Part shown: one piece after another, positions 10,910 to 19,500 of the stretch
Layout of the letters: every line of letters starts with the position of its first letter
How positions within the stretch are numbered: the first letter of the stretch is position 1
NCBI GenBank assembly: GCA_000277445.1
Contig: AJWJ01000439.1
Location: forward strand, 1 to 20,428
Direction of reading: 5' to 3'
DNA: 20,428 bases
From: Polysphondylium violaceum
Lineage: Eukaryota; Evosea; Eumycetozoa; Dictyosteliales; Dictyosteliaceae
The notes under the pieces: model-generated
Seen by the model: the letters and a program-made list of their open reading frames with translations, nothing else
Told to the model about the DNA's origin: nothing
Database searches by the model: none
Program-made: the position numbers and the translations under genes

Positions 10910-11591
10910 TTTATTGCTGTTGTTGTTTATTATTATTACAAGGTTATGTTGTTTTTTGTAGTGGTACTAGTATTGTTATTTCTTATTATTATGTAAAAAT
11001 GAAGGCTATACTATAAAGAATAGAAAGAAAAAAAATTACAAAGTGTGTGTGGGTGTGATAAATAGATAGATTACTGTTGCTGTTGTTGTGATTGTTGGTT
11101 ATTAGATTGTGTACTAAAATTTGGAGAGATAATACAAATAAAAATAAAAAATAATAAAATAAATAAAATAACTACTGTGATGATGTTAAATTATTAATAT
11201 TCTATTATGTTTGTGTAAGAATAGGGGACTATCTATTCTCTGTATGGATACCTGTGTGTGTGTGTGATGTTGATTCGTTCCTCTCTCACAATTTTGTTTT
11301 TAAAAATAAAAAAACAAAGAGTCCTACTCTAATCTATACACTCGATGTGGGTGTGTGTATGTGTATATATTGTGTGTGTGTTGGTAATAGAGAGTGATTC
11401 TATGTGTAGAATTGGTATGAAAAAAGGTGAGGTGGTTGAAAAAAGGTATGTTTTGCAAATAGTGTGTGAATTTTTTTATCAAAAAAAAATCATAAAAAAA
11501 AAATTAAAAAAAAAAAAAAATACTTCTCATCCCTTTTTTTTTATAAAAAAAATCCTCCCTCTTTGCATACACACAAGTTTCCAAATGAAAT
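10910..11591. promoter_or_regulatory. Upstream region of the armadillo-like gene, GT-rich and A-rich tracts
   Basis: No gene seen. The stretch holds several (GT)n-like tracts on the plus strand (about 11041-11056, 11253-11268, 11346-11381), long A runs (about 11480-11520) and a small hairpin (AGAATAG/CTATTCT at about 11218-11238). It lies upstream of the ATG at 10909 on the minus strand and presumably contains its promoter, together with the 3' flank of the GH18 gene. Open frames here are low-complexity and not convincing. Confidence 0.4.
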
Positions 11592-11690
11592 TCATGGGGG
11601 GTACAGCACAGTGTCTTGATCGGGAACAAACGGACCTCTAAAAGGTTGGTTGACATTACTGTTTCCTTGATCCATCTCAATGTCGGGCAT
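11592..11690 (-). CDS. Possible micro-ORF or orphan exon, 32 codons
   Basis: Not a recognised gene. From an ATG at 11690 to TGA at 11592 the minus strand reads MPDIEMDQGNSNVNQPF, then a Pro-rich end RGPFVPDQDTVLYPP. Amino-acid and codon composition (GAT, CAA, GTT, CCC) look like real dictyostelid coding sequence and unlike the A/T-rich spacer around it. An in-frame TAG sits just upstream, but an AG at about 11699 could also be a splice acceptor, so this may be an exon rather than a complete peptide. It lies 3' of the GH18 gene on the same strand. Chance cannot be excluded at this length. Confidence 0.3.
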   Translation of the reverse strand: MPDIEMDQGNSNVNQPFRGPFVPDQDTVLYPP

Positions 11691-11718
11691 GTTAATCTAC
11701 CATTTGAGGGGCTTGATC

Positions 11719-11748
11719 AGAGATTGATCTTGTCAACCGTCAATCTCT
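11719..11748. repeat. Perfect 9-bp inverted repeat (hairpin) with 12-nt loop
   Basis: AGAGATTGA at 11719-11727 is the exact reverse complement of TCAATCTCT at 11740-11748, and the 12-nt loop could pair further. It is 88 nt beyond the stop codon of the GH18 gene on that gene's strand, so it could be a 3'-UTR structure or part of a small RNA. Function is unknown. Confidence 0.5.
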
Positions 11749-11835
11749 TAATTATAAGATTTATATTTAATCAGACACAAAAGGGCTTTGTTTTGGATCT
11801 ATTTGTCACAGAGTGTTTTATTATTATTATTATTA

Positions 11836-12743
11836 TTAGATATTATATGCTTTTAAAAATGGTAACCAATTGGTTGGAATGGGTGCAGACCAAATACCAA
11901 TGTATTGTACTTTGTTATCAGAGAGTAATTGGAAACGTTGTTGGAGTTGATCATCAGTGAAGGGAGTATTGTTTGAACCAACAGTCATCATACCAACGGC
12001 TAATTTGTCGAGTGGGATCGTTGAAACTGCATATTGAACTGCATTTTGGAAACCAGTCCAACTGCCTGCATAGGTGGACATTGTGAATATTCTATCGACA
12101 TTGGTTTGACCAATGAGTGTGTAATTCCAAAATGGATCATAACTAGCGACACAAACAGTGAGTATTTTGTTGTGTTGATGTAAAGCATTGGCAAATTCAT
12201 TAATAAAATTGGCATATCCAATTGCATCTTGTGGATTTCCTCCCAATGGCTCAATGTCAACATTGTATCCATCAAATCCTTCATTTAATGCTCTGCACAC
12301 AAATAGATAAGATATTAATATTAATGCTAATCCAAATTTACAAAAGAAAAAAAAGAATACAATAGTAATAGTTACTGTTGGACACAAGCATTGATAAAAG
12401 GTGTTGGATTTTGGATAATTTGACGAGCCCATTGAATTGTTACATTTCTACCCCATGGAAAGGTACTGATCATGGGTAAGGTGACAATGCCTTGCGATTG
12501 AAGTGTGTATTGTACATCGGTTAAATTGTTGATAATGAGTGTAGAATCTGGACCAAGATTAAATCTTTCATAGGAAACATAACCCAACAATGGTAAAATT
12601 TGAGATATTTGTTCAAGATCAGCAGAAATGTCTTCTTGAGTTCTCTCTAATCCCATCCAAGGCATCACACCCAATGGAGCGCAATCTATTAAACTAGTAG
12701 CAGTAAAACATACAATCAATAAAACAATATATTTAGAATTCAT
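11836..12743 (-). CDS. Secreted glycoside hydrolase family 18 protein (chitinase/chitobiase type), 274 aa
   Basis: Likely hydrolyses beta-1,4-N-acetylglucosamine chains outside the cell or in the lysosomal system. Exon 1 is 12743-12376, the intron 12375-12293 (GTAACT..TGTGCAG, phase 2, 83 nt) and exon 2 12292-11836; joining gives ACVQQ-ALNEGFDGYNVDIE. FDGYNVDIE is a perfect match to the GH18 signature, with D130, D135 and the proton-donor E137 all present. Residues 1-21 form a signal peptide (YIVLLIVCFTA core). Further family-like features are a later barrel strand with FTMSTYAGSW and a C-terminal GIWSAPIP tryptophan region. Possible N-glycosylation sites include NVT, NLT and NYT. At 274 aa it is a bare, compact catalytic domain without a chitin-binding module. 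Activity on a particular substrate is not shown; lectin-like or chitobiase roles remain possible. Confidence 0.9.
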
Positions 12744-13132
12744 ATTTTTCTTTTTACGAAAATGTGTCTACACAAGCTTGCTCATTAGCCTCATTCTCAC
12801 AGATATTTATTTTTCACAGCCTCCAAAATAAATAAAAAAAATAAAAAAAAATCAATTTTAAAAAAACTGGGCAACCGTGCGATTTATAATGTTTACTTTG
12901 AAAGAATCTTATTGCATGTTAAATAGATATAACATGTGATCTCACAAAGAATAGTTGAATTGATTATTATATTTGTTGTTGTGTGTTTACTATATTTTTA
13001 TTATTCTATATATTATTACAAGTGGTGATTAAAATTAAAAAAATTTATAAATAATAGCAATTATTAATATAAATAAGCAGGTGATGGAAATTAAAAATCT
13101 AGATTTATAAAAAAAATAAAAGTTAGAATATT
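12744..13132. promoter_or_regulatory. Intergenic region: GH18 promoter side and kinase 3' flank
   Basis: 389 nt of AT-rich DNA with no coding pattern on either strand. It must contain the 3' end of the kinase transcript and the promoter of the GH18 gene, both on the minus strand. I see no specific operator or RNA structure. Confidence 0.4.
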
Positions 13133-14832
13133 TCATCGATGGCGACAATAGTAGAATAAATACCTTGGGATATCTAAATGAGTAGTTTTTTGTAATTTTT
13201 CATTAATATTATTATAGGTACGAATTTGTTGTGGTGACATTTTATCAAAGATTGCTTTTGAAATTTGATCCTTTTTAATTATCAAACTATTCTTTTTCTT
13301 TGTATTGTTTGTTTCGGCGGTATTATTATTATTACTATTAGTATTGTTGTTATCAGCTTCATCTATATGACCACCAGCACCTGCACTACTATTGTATCTT
13401 AGTGTACCAAAATTATTGCCTCTAAGTGTAGCTGATTTATAGGAGTTTGGTTTTAAAATTACAGAGTCATATTCACCAGGAGTGGTTGTAGTTGGTGTGT
13501 GTGGTTGTTGCTTTTGAGGCAAAGTATCATTATAAACTACAGAACCTGTGTCCAATGTAGGTGATGATGGTGATGATAGTCTAGATATATGTGCAACACC
13601 GCTTCTGTTTGATGGAATATAAGTCGATGGTTGGATTGGTTCAACTTTACCCTTGGATTTCTAATTTAAACAATGATCATAATGTTAGTGTTGCGCTCAA
13701 TGTAAAATAGATATAATAACTACACATACTCTCTTTCTATTTTTAATTAAAGTTGCTACCATATCTTTCAAGGCATCAGGCTTGGCACCTTGAATGAATG
13801 GATGTTCAAGTAATTCAATTGGAGTTGGTCTTTTTTCAATTTCTTTGATTAAACAAACTTCAATAAATGAATTAAATTCTTTACTCCATTTCTTTGGTTC
13901 CTTGAGAGTGGGGGGTGGTCTTCTTGGAACCATATACATGGCTCTAACTGGATTAATATCAATTAATCTATAGATTATAAAAGTTAATAATCAAATAATC
14001 AAGTATAGTATAATAATAATAAACAAAAACATACGGTGGAGAACCTTCAGCAATTTCAATTGCAGTAATACCCAATGACCAAACATCGACTTTGTTATTA
14101 TATTTCTCTTGTTTTAAAATCTCTGGAGCCATCCAATAGGGTGTACCAGCGATGGAACCTTTTGAAAAGGTAGATAGAATTTGTTGAGAAACACCAAAAT
14201 CAGCAATCTTAATACGACCATTGTCTGTGAGTAATATGTTGGCAGCTTTAACATCTCTATGAATGATTTGCTTTGAATGGAGATAAATCAAACCCACCAA
14301 AGATTGTTGACAAATCAATGCAATCTCTTTTTCTTTAAATGGTCTATCGAGTGTATTCATCACATCGTTGAGTGAACCAAGTCCACAATAGTCCATGAGA
14401 ATCCACAGTTTGTTTGGTGGATTGCACGATCCAAAATAACTCACGACATGTGGATGATTACATTTCTTGAGTATTTCAATCTCCTTTGCAATAGGATCTG
14501 CTTCCTCTGTGTCATAGACATCGAAATCCTTGATTGCCAACGGATAGCCCGAATCCTTGTGTCTTGCTCGATACACAACGCCAAATGAACCTTCTCCCAA
14601 TTTCTCTTCGATTTCAAATGACTGTGATCCTTTTTCACCCCAATTTAAATTTGAATCCACATGTAATGTATGAGTGGTATCAATTGGATGACTAATATCT
14701 ATATCTGTTGTGTATGTGTATGACAGTGATTAGTATATATGTGTGGATTGAGTCGTGTCACCCAATCTATCTTATTCATCTCATTTACATACGCTTTGAG
14801 CTTGGGCTACTCTTAAATATTTTACCCAACAT
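13133..14832 (-). CDS. STE20/MST-like serine/threonine kinase with an N-terminal CRIB-like motif, 491 aa, four exons
   Basis: Cytosolic signalling kinase. Exons 14832-14793, 14704-14035, 13967-13730 and 13660-13133; introns of 88, 67 and 69 nt all start GTATGT, with phases 1, 2 and 0. The 40-nt exon 1 gives MLGKIFKSSPSSK; joined to exon 2 it makes IDISHPIDTTHTLHVD (15-30), matching CRIB ISxP..HxxHV[GD] but with Thr for the usual Phe. The kinase is complete: G50-EGSF-G55, K72, E88, HRD 162-164, N169, DFG 182-184, GTPYWMAPE 200-208. The next segment, AEGSPPLIDINPVRAMYMVP, closely follows MST1/2 (GCK-II/Hippo) kinases. The tail (about 317-491) is Ser/Thr/Asn-rich, ending in a charged helix where MST kinases carry SARAH, but I cannot call SARAH. 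A CRIB next to an STE20 domain recalls dictyostelid PAK-like kinases; the paralogue is not assigned. The CRIB suggests Rac binding (inference). Confidence 0.9.
14705..14792 (-). other. Intron 1 of the STE20-like kinase, 88 nt
   Basis: GTATGT donor at 14792 and ACAACAG acceptor ending at 14705 in an AT-rich stretch. Removing it creates codon C|AT (His14) and completes the CRIB-like motif, which supports the join. Without it the reading frame before the kinase domain has no ATG, only a GTG inside the CRIB-like motif. Confidence 0.8.
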
Positions 14833-15369
14833 TTTTTTTATATACTAAAAAAAATTGAATAAAAAAAAAAAAAAGAATCTAGTTTAAACAGTAGTGAGAT
14901 GTGATTATGAGATATGAAAGAAATAAACAATCTATAAATAAAGTAATATGTAATTAGTAAATATTGTTAGAAAAAAAAAAAAAACTTTGTTGGAAAAAAA
15001 AATAATAAAAAAAAAATTCAAAAAAAAAACAAATTGTTATTGGGTCTTTGTTTTTTTCTAGAGGTCTAGCTGTGGGGTTAGCTATTATATATGCATTATG
15101 TATTTTTATGATCCGATTAAGTATCAAAGACACCAATCATACAATGGTTTTTGTGATCAACCTTGATGGAAATATGAAAAATCTTTGGTTCCATTAGACT
15201 CATCCCTATCTCTATAATAAATTTCCATGAAAGTTTACCATAAAGATTCATTGTAGGTTCAGATAGAGATGTGCTTTTTGTTGATACTATTTTTACTTAA
15301 TCACTGAGAGTACATCGAAATAAAGCACTAAAGAGAGATAATTAATTTAATGAAAAAAAATTTAATGAT
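14833..15369. other. Intergenic region with A-runs and a coding-like relic
   Basis: The first part (14833-15030) is A/T homopolymer DNA forming the kinase promoter side, with TATATAAAAAAA directly before the kinase ATG. The part at about 15020-15310 is less biased, and on the minus strand reads as two overlapping coding-like blocks in different frames (listed separately). The last about 60 nt are the 3' flank of the endosulfine-type gene. Confidence 0.4.
15020..15310 (-). pseudogene. Coding-like relic of unknown family
   Basis: On the minus strand an open stretch after about 15308 reads ..STSLSEPTMNLYGKLSW.. and then MEPKIFHISIKVDHKNH, with a stop at 15117-15119. An overlapping frame then carries on with YIIANPTARPLEKNKDP down to about 15030. 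Both pieces have mixed, protein-like composition unlike the surrounding spacer. The first ATG (15251) could make a 44-aa peptide. I find no intron joining the blocks, so a decayed gene is the simplest reading. I do not recognise the family, and chance is possible. Confidence 0.3.
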
Positions 15370-16043
15370 TTATTCTTTGATTGGTTTATCAATTGGATGT
15401 TTCACTTCAGCATTGGTGGAATCTTGTTGACCTTTAGCCCAATCAGCTGAATCAAAATATTTCTTATCCTAAAGTTTTATAAAATAAATAGATATGTTAA
15501 TATTTGAAATTTATATAAACAATGGTATTCAAAAAAACTAAAAAAAAAACACCTACTCTTTTAGCTAAAAGTTGTGATTGTTTTGGTAAACGACCATATT
15601 TTTCATATAAATGTTTTTCTTCTGGAGTCATGTTATCTAAGTTTGGCTATAAATAATAATCTAATTAATAAAATCGTTCTCTTTTGAGAAAAAATAATAA
15701 ATATAAATAAAAAAAAGAATAACAATAGTGTTGGACTATAAATCTTTTTTAAACAGTTGATGTGTGTCTGTGTTTTTGGTTGTTTTCTTGTACAAGTATT
15801 GATGAGTAATAATTTAAATTATAATAATAAAAACTACTGTTATATCGAATACAGTATTATAAACAGACACTATTTCATCAATACAATGGATAATCTAAAA
15901 AGAGTAGATTGATATCATATTTCGACTACTTTAACCATTGATACTGTCTGTATGTGTGGTATGTGTGTAAAAAAACGGTAAATTTTAAACAAATACTCTG
16001 GTGAGTATGAATAAGAACCTACTTTTCCTTCTGTTGATGTCAT
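15370..16043 (-). CDS. Endosulfine/ARPP-19/Igo-family PP2A inhibitor, 69 aa, three exons
   Basis: In the known family, Greatwall/Rim15-type kinases phosphorylate the Ser of FDSGDY, turning the protein into an inhibitor of PP2A-B55 at mitotic entry or nutrient-dependent quiescence. Exons 16043-16023, 15646-15557 and 15468-15370; introns 16022-15647 (376 nt, GTAGGT..TTATAG) and 15556-15469 (88 nt, GTAGGT..CTTTAG), all phase 0. The protein begins MTSTEGK, then PNLDNMTPEEKHLYEKYGRL and LLAKR-DKKYFDSADWAKG. The MTPEEK..YEKYGRLP stretch, basic KR and KKYFDS match the core of endosulfines (human QKYFDSGDYNMAK), with Ser44 as the expected phospho-site. It is short compared with about 112-121 aa in human: N- and C-terminal extensions, including the C-terminal PKA site region, are missing. 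FDSADW departs from FDSGDY at two positions. The start has a good context (AAAATG). No exon exceeds 33 codons, which makes the gene easy to miss. Confidence 0.88.
15647..16022 (-). other. Unusually long first intron of the endosulfine-type gene, 376 nt
   Basis: All other introns here are 67-88 nt; this one is four to five times longer. It begins GTAGGT and ends TTATTTATAG. The middle holds an imperfect palindrome (15863-15951). If the donor were not used, the frame would stay open for a few dozen codons and then stop, so a retained-intron product is conceivable. Confidence 0.75.
15863..15951. repeat. Imperfect palindrome inside the endosulfine-gene intron
   Basis: Three paired blocks occur in nested order: ACAGACA (15863-15869) with TGTCTGT (15945-15951), CAATGG (15884-15889) with CCATTG (15935-15940), and GTAG (15904-15907) with CTAC (15926-15929). 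The left arm carries extra unpaired bases. It could fold as a bulged hairpin; the role is unknown. Confidence 0.4.
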
Positions 16044-16528
16044 TTTATCTGTATATGTGTTGTATGTGTTTTATATGTATAATATCTGTTTTTTGATTTT
16101 TAAAATTGTTGGTGTGTGTCGAGTATTATCGAATGAATGAAAAACTCTATATAATAATAAAAATAATATACAATGAGTAAAATATATATTGTTGGGTGTG
16201 ATAAGTTTATTGTTGTAAGTGAGAAAAGTTGAAAATTTTTTTTAAAAAATTTTAAAAAAAAAAAAAAAAAAAAAACAAAAATTAAAAAAATATAACTTCA
16301 CCCCCTTTTGTTTTTGTTGTTGTTGTGGTGTGACCATTTTTATGGGGAATCTAAAAATAGACAAATGTGGATAGATTTAGGAAAAACAGTTTAGTGTGTG
16401 TGGTAGTTGGGAGAAGGGAGGGAATGATTTAGATGTGGAATGGAATTTGTTATTAGAATCCAAACATTTGACACCCCGCATTCCACACATAGAGATTTTA
16501 TGGATTTTTTTAAAAAATATATTTAGAT
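16044..16528. promoter_or_regulatory. Intergenic region: endosulfine-gene promoter side and PPR-gene 3' flank
   Basis: 485 nt without a gene. It holds T8/A6/T4/A22 alternating tracts (about 16235-16275), a purine/GT-rich plus-strand patch (about 16381-16430) and an inverted repeat (16434-16487). The A22 tract (16254-16275) reads as oligo-T on the transcribed strand of the endosulfine-type gene, a usual promoter element in dictyostelids. Confidence 0.4.
16434..16487. repeat. 9-bp inverted repeat with 36-nt loop, 3' of the PPR gene
   Basis: TGTGGAATG (16434-16442) is the reverse complement of CATTCCACA (16479-16487). It begins about 40 nt after the PPR gene's stop codon on that gene's strand, so it could be a 3'-UTR hairpin. 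The stem is short and may be chance. Confidence 0.35.
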
Positions 16529-19500
16529 TTATTTTGAAATAATTCTACAACCGGTTGGACCAGTCTCGATGATTACGTCGGTGGGGTTGATGTTTGTAAA
16601 GTTTGATAAAATGGTCTCCACATCGGGTTGCTCGATTTGTTTGAATGTGTAGAGGGGCTCGGGGGCAGGTTCGGTGTAGATCTTGGTCTTGTACTCTAAA
16701 CGATAGGATATCTCGACGTCTTTGACGATGGCATTGTATCGTTTGGCCTCTTCGATGGTCTGGGGCAAGAGTTCGGCGTGGGGGTACTTTTTCAAGAGTT
16801 TGATTGCTTTGTGTGCGTTTTTGCAGGATTTGAGCACAATGAGAAACTCTTTTTGTGACATAAAGTAAAAAGAGTCGTCGTCCATTTTGTCAACATAGAG
16901 ATTGACAATGTTTGTGAGATTGTTGTTGTAGAGTGTCTCGTAAAAGTACTCGTAAAAGAGACGATTGGTGTTGGTCGAGAGCTGCACCAACGAGGACCAG
17001 TGCATGAGGTTGGTGATGGGCGGAATTGGGAATTTGGCGGAAAAGATGCCGAGTGCAGCTTTGAGTGTCTCGGGGTACTTGGGTGCCTTCATAAAGAATT
17101 CGTAGGCCTCGTCGACAGAGCCCTGGGCAATGAGACGGTCGAGTTCCGATGTAACGATTCTGGGGATGATGTAGTTGTAGTAGGAAAAGTAGTTTGTGAG
17201 TTCTTGAACAATGGGGTGGTTGACCTTGTCAATGTCGACCAAAATGTCAATCAAAAGACTGTCGACGTCGATTCTCATCTTTTCGGCCATCATTCTTCGA
17301 ATGACACAGATGGCCAACTCCACTTGACCGCGCTTCAAAAGATGGTGGGCAATGGTGTTGAATGTGATGCTTGAGATACTCAAATCCTTGCCTTGGACAA
17401 GAAAAGAGAGCGCCTCTCCAAAATTGCTGTCAAATGTCAGCGACAATTGAGTGGGATTAAATACAATGGCACGGATACGGGGTGAGGCTTTTTCCAACAT
17501 TTCCAAATAACGGGTGGGTGCGTGTTTGGCAAGCAAGTTGAAGGCCTTTATCAAGGAGGCGCCGGGGGGAATAATATCTTTTTTGAGGTATTGGTCTTGG
17601 AGTGTTTGTACAAGCTCTGGAATGAATCTCTTGGATTTTGAGTTTTCTTCAAAGAGGGGATTTTGGTGTTTGTTGGCATTGTATTTGTCGACGACAGATT
17701 TCAATGTCTCTGTTGTGGGGTTATAGACATTGATGATTGCCCATTTGTGCTCGAGTTCAGACAAGAGGGTGGTAACCAACAGATTCTTTTCTTTTTGTTG
17801 GTGTTCTTCTTTGGCTGGTTTATCCTCCATACGATCTTCCCGAAGGATTGTGGATTGAATGACATTGATTTTCTTTTCCACAAGATGAGAGAGCCAAATT
17901 TGTTCCAAACCCTTTTGGTTTCTCTCTTTGTGATAGGTGGCAAAGTTTTCATAGAGTGAGTTGGGAATCGATGACTTGTAGTCTATTGATTTCTTGCCTA
18001 GCCAAGTGAGCGCCATCTCATACATATCCAGTGAGAGATATGCATAGATCATATAATTTGTGACGGTGGGTATCAACTCGGCGCATTGTGGCTCTTGGCC
18101 TCTGACCAAGAGTCTTTTCTCTATGATTTGGACCAACTCTTTGTTGCCAGTCAATTCAAAGTAGAGTAAAGGGATAAAGGCCATTTTGTAAAACTTGTTT
18201 TCGCACATATGATCCAATATCTTTTCGAGGTGTTGATGTTTCTTTTTGTTGTAGAAAAACTCGAGCATGGCCTGATAGTGGAAGAACAGAGTCTTTTCAT
18301 TGGCATAGTGGTGGAATAGGTCCATGACATTGTCGGCGTCGCCTATCAACATAAGGGCCTTGAGACTGTTGGAATAGATTTCTTGGCCCTTCATATTTGG
18401 TTTTTTGTGTGAAAAGGTATTGTAGAGCTGCGCCCCGTATCTTCTCATGGTTGGGTCACTGTGACGGAGGAGGTGAAAGTATAGGTTGAAAAAGTCGAGC
18501 TTGGGATTCACCAATTTTCTACTGATTAAAAAGGAAATGATATCTTGTGAGGCAATGCCCTTTTTGATGGCCTCTGTCATAAATGTGCCAAAGTATTTAC
18601 TGTTTTTGACATAATCATGAGAGTAGGGTAAATTACGTTGAAAGAATCTGAGGATTGTCGATGAATTGCTCTTGGCAAGATGATATTGCAACAAGTGATC
18701 GAGTACCTGGGTATTGTAACGATAGGTTGAATCTAGAATAAGAGTGTAAAACATATTGGCGTCGGCAAATTTATCGGCCATAAGACATGCTTTCATCAAT
18801 GGAACCATCAGTGAGTCTGGCATCTTCAGTGAGTATTTGGATTTAATAGTTTCAATCAATGCAGACACTGTCTCTTTGTCTCCTTGTTGACTATAGTAAT
18901 CCAACATTGTTGAAAATGTCATTGGTGTATAAGCAAATCCTTTGGATTTAAATAACTCTATGGATCTATTAATATAATCATTGTCTTTGATCAATGTGAA
19001 ATAAGATATAAATGCATTGCAAATATAAGACTGTACATCAATCTCTTCCCAATTCATTTGATCAAACAATGCTTTAATAGTACCAGGTTCATAAAATATA
19101 TCCAATTGTTTTGTTTTCGTGCTAAATAATAGTTTATCGTCATCATACTTTTGATTATATTGTTTAGTAGCTTCTCCTAAACTATATTTTTTAAAAATGA
19201 TGTTAATATATATATTTATAATAATAATAATAATGATCATTGATAAATACTAATTTTCAATATATCTTGGATTATAGGCATCTAATAATATTTGTCTAAA
19301 CTTTTTTCTCCAACTCTTTTGTGAAAAAGATAAACTTTCAATGGGAATAGATAAATCAAATGCACCATTAGTAATTAATCCATCATCATCATCTTCTTCT
19401 GTACCTGGTGTTTTTCTTTTTTGTTCAAATTTACTTTGTTTTTGTTGTTGTTCAATTAAGTTTAACTCGACGATTGATATTTCTTCTCCTTCACCTTCTT

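Noticed and set aside
11345-11960. Plus-strand open frames across the 3' flank of the GH18 gene
   Set aside because: They consist of GT-repeat and A-run translations (Val/Cys and Lys runs) or run antisense to the GH18 exon; no coding pattern.
16338-16346. CCCATAAA on the minus strand, like the upstream element (DUSE) of dictyostelid small RNA genes
   Set aside because: About 60 nt downstream on that strand there is only the oligo-T block, with no structured RNA-like sequence; a chance match in the endosulfine-gene promoter is more likely.
16529-19240. Start of the PPR gene at the Ile-run methionine near 19240
   Set aside because: That stretch is the translated AT-rich intron (19182-19250). 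The GTATTT..ATAG splice joins the upstream exon, with its mitochondrial presequence, in phase.
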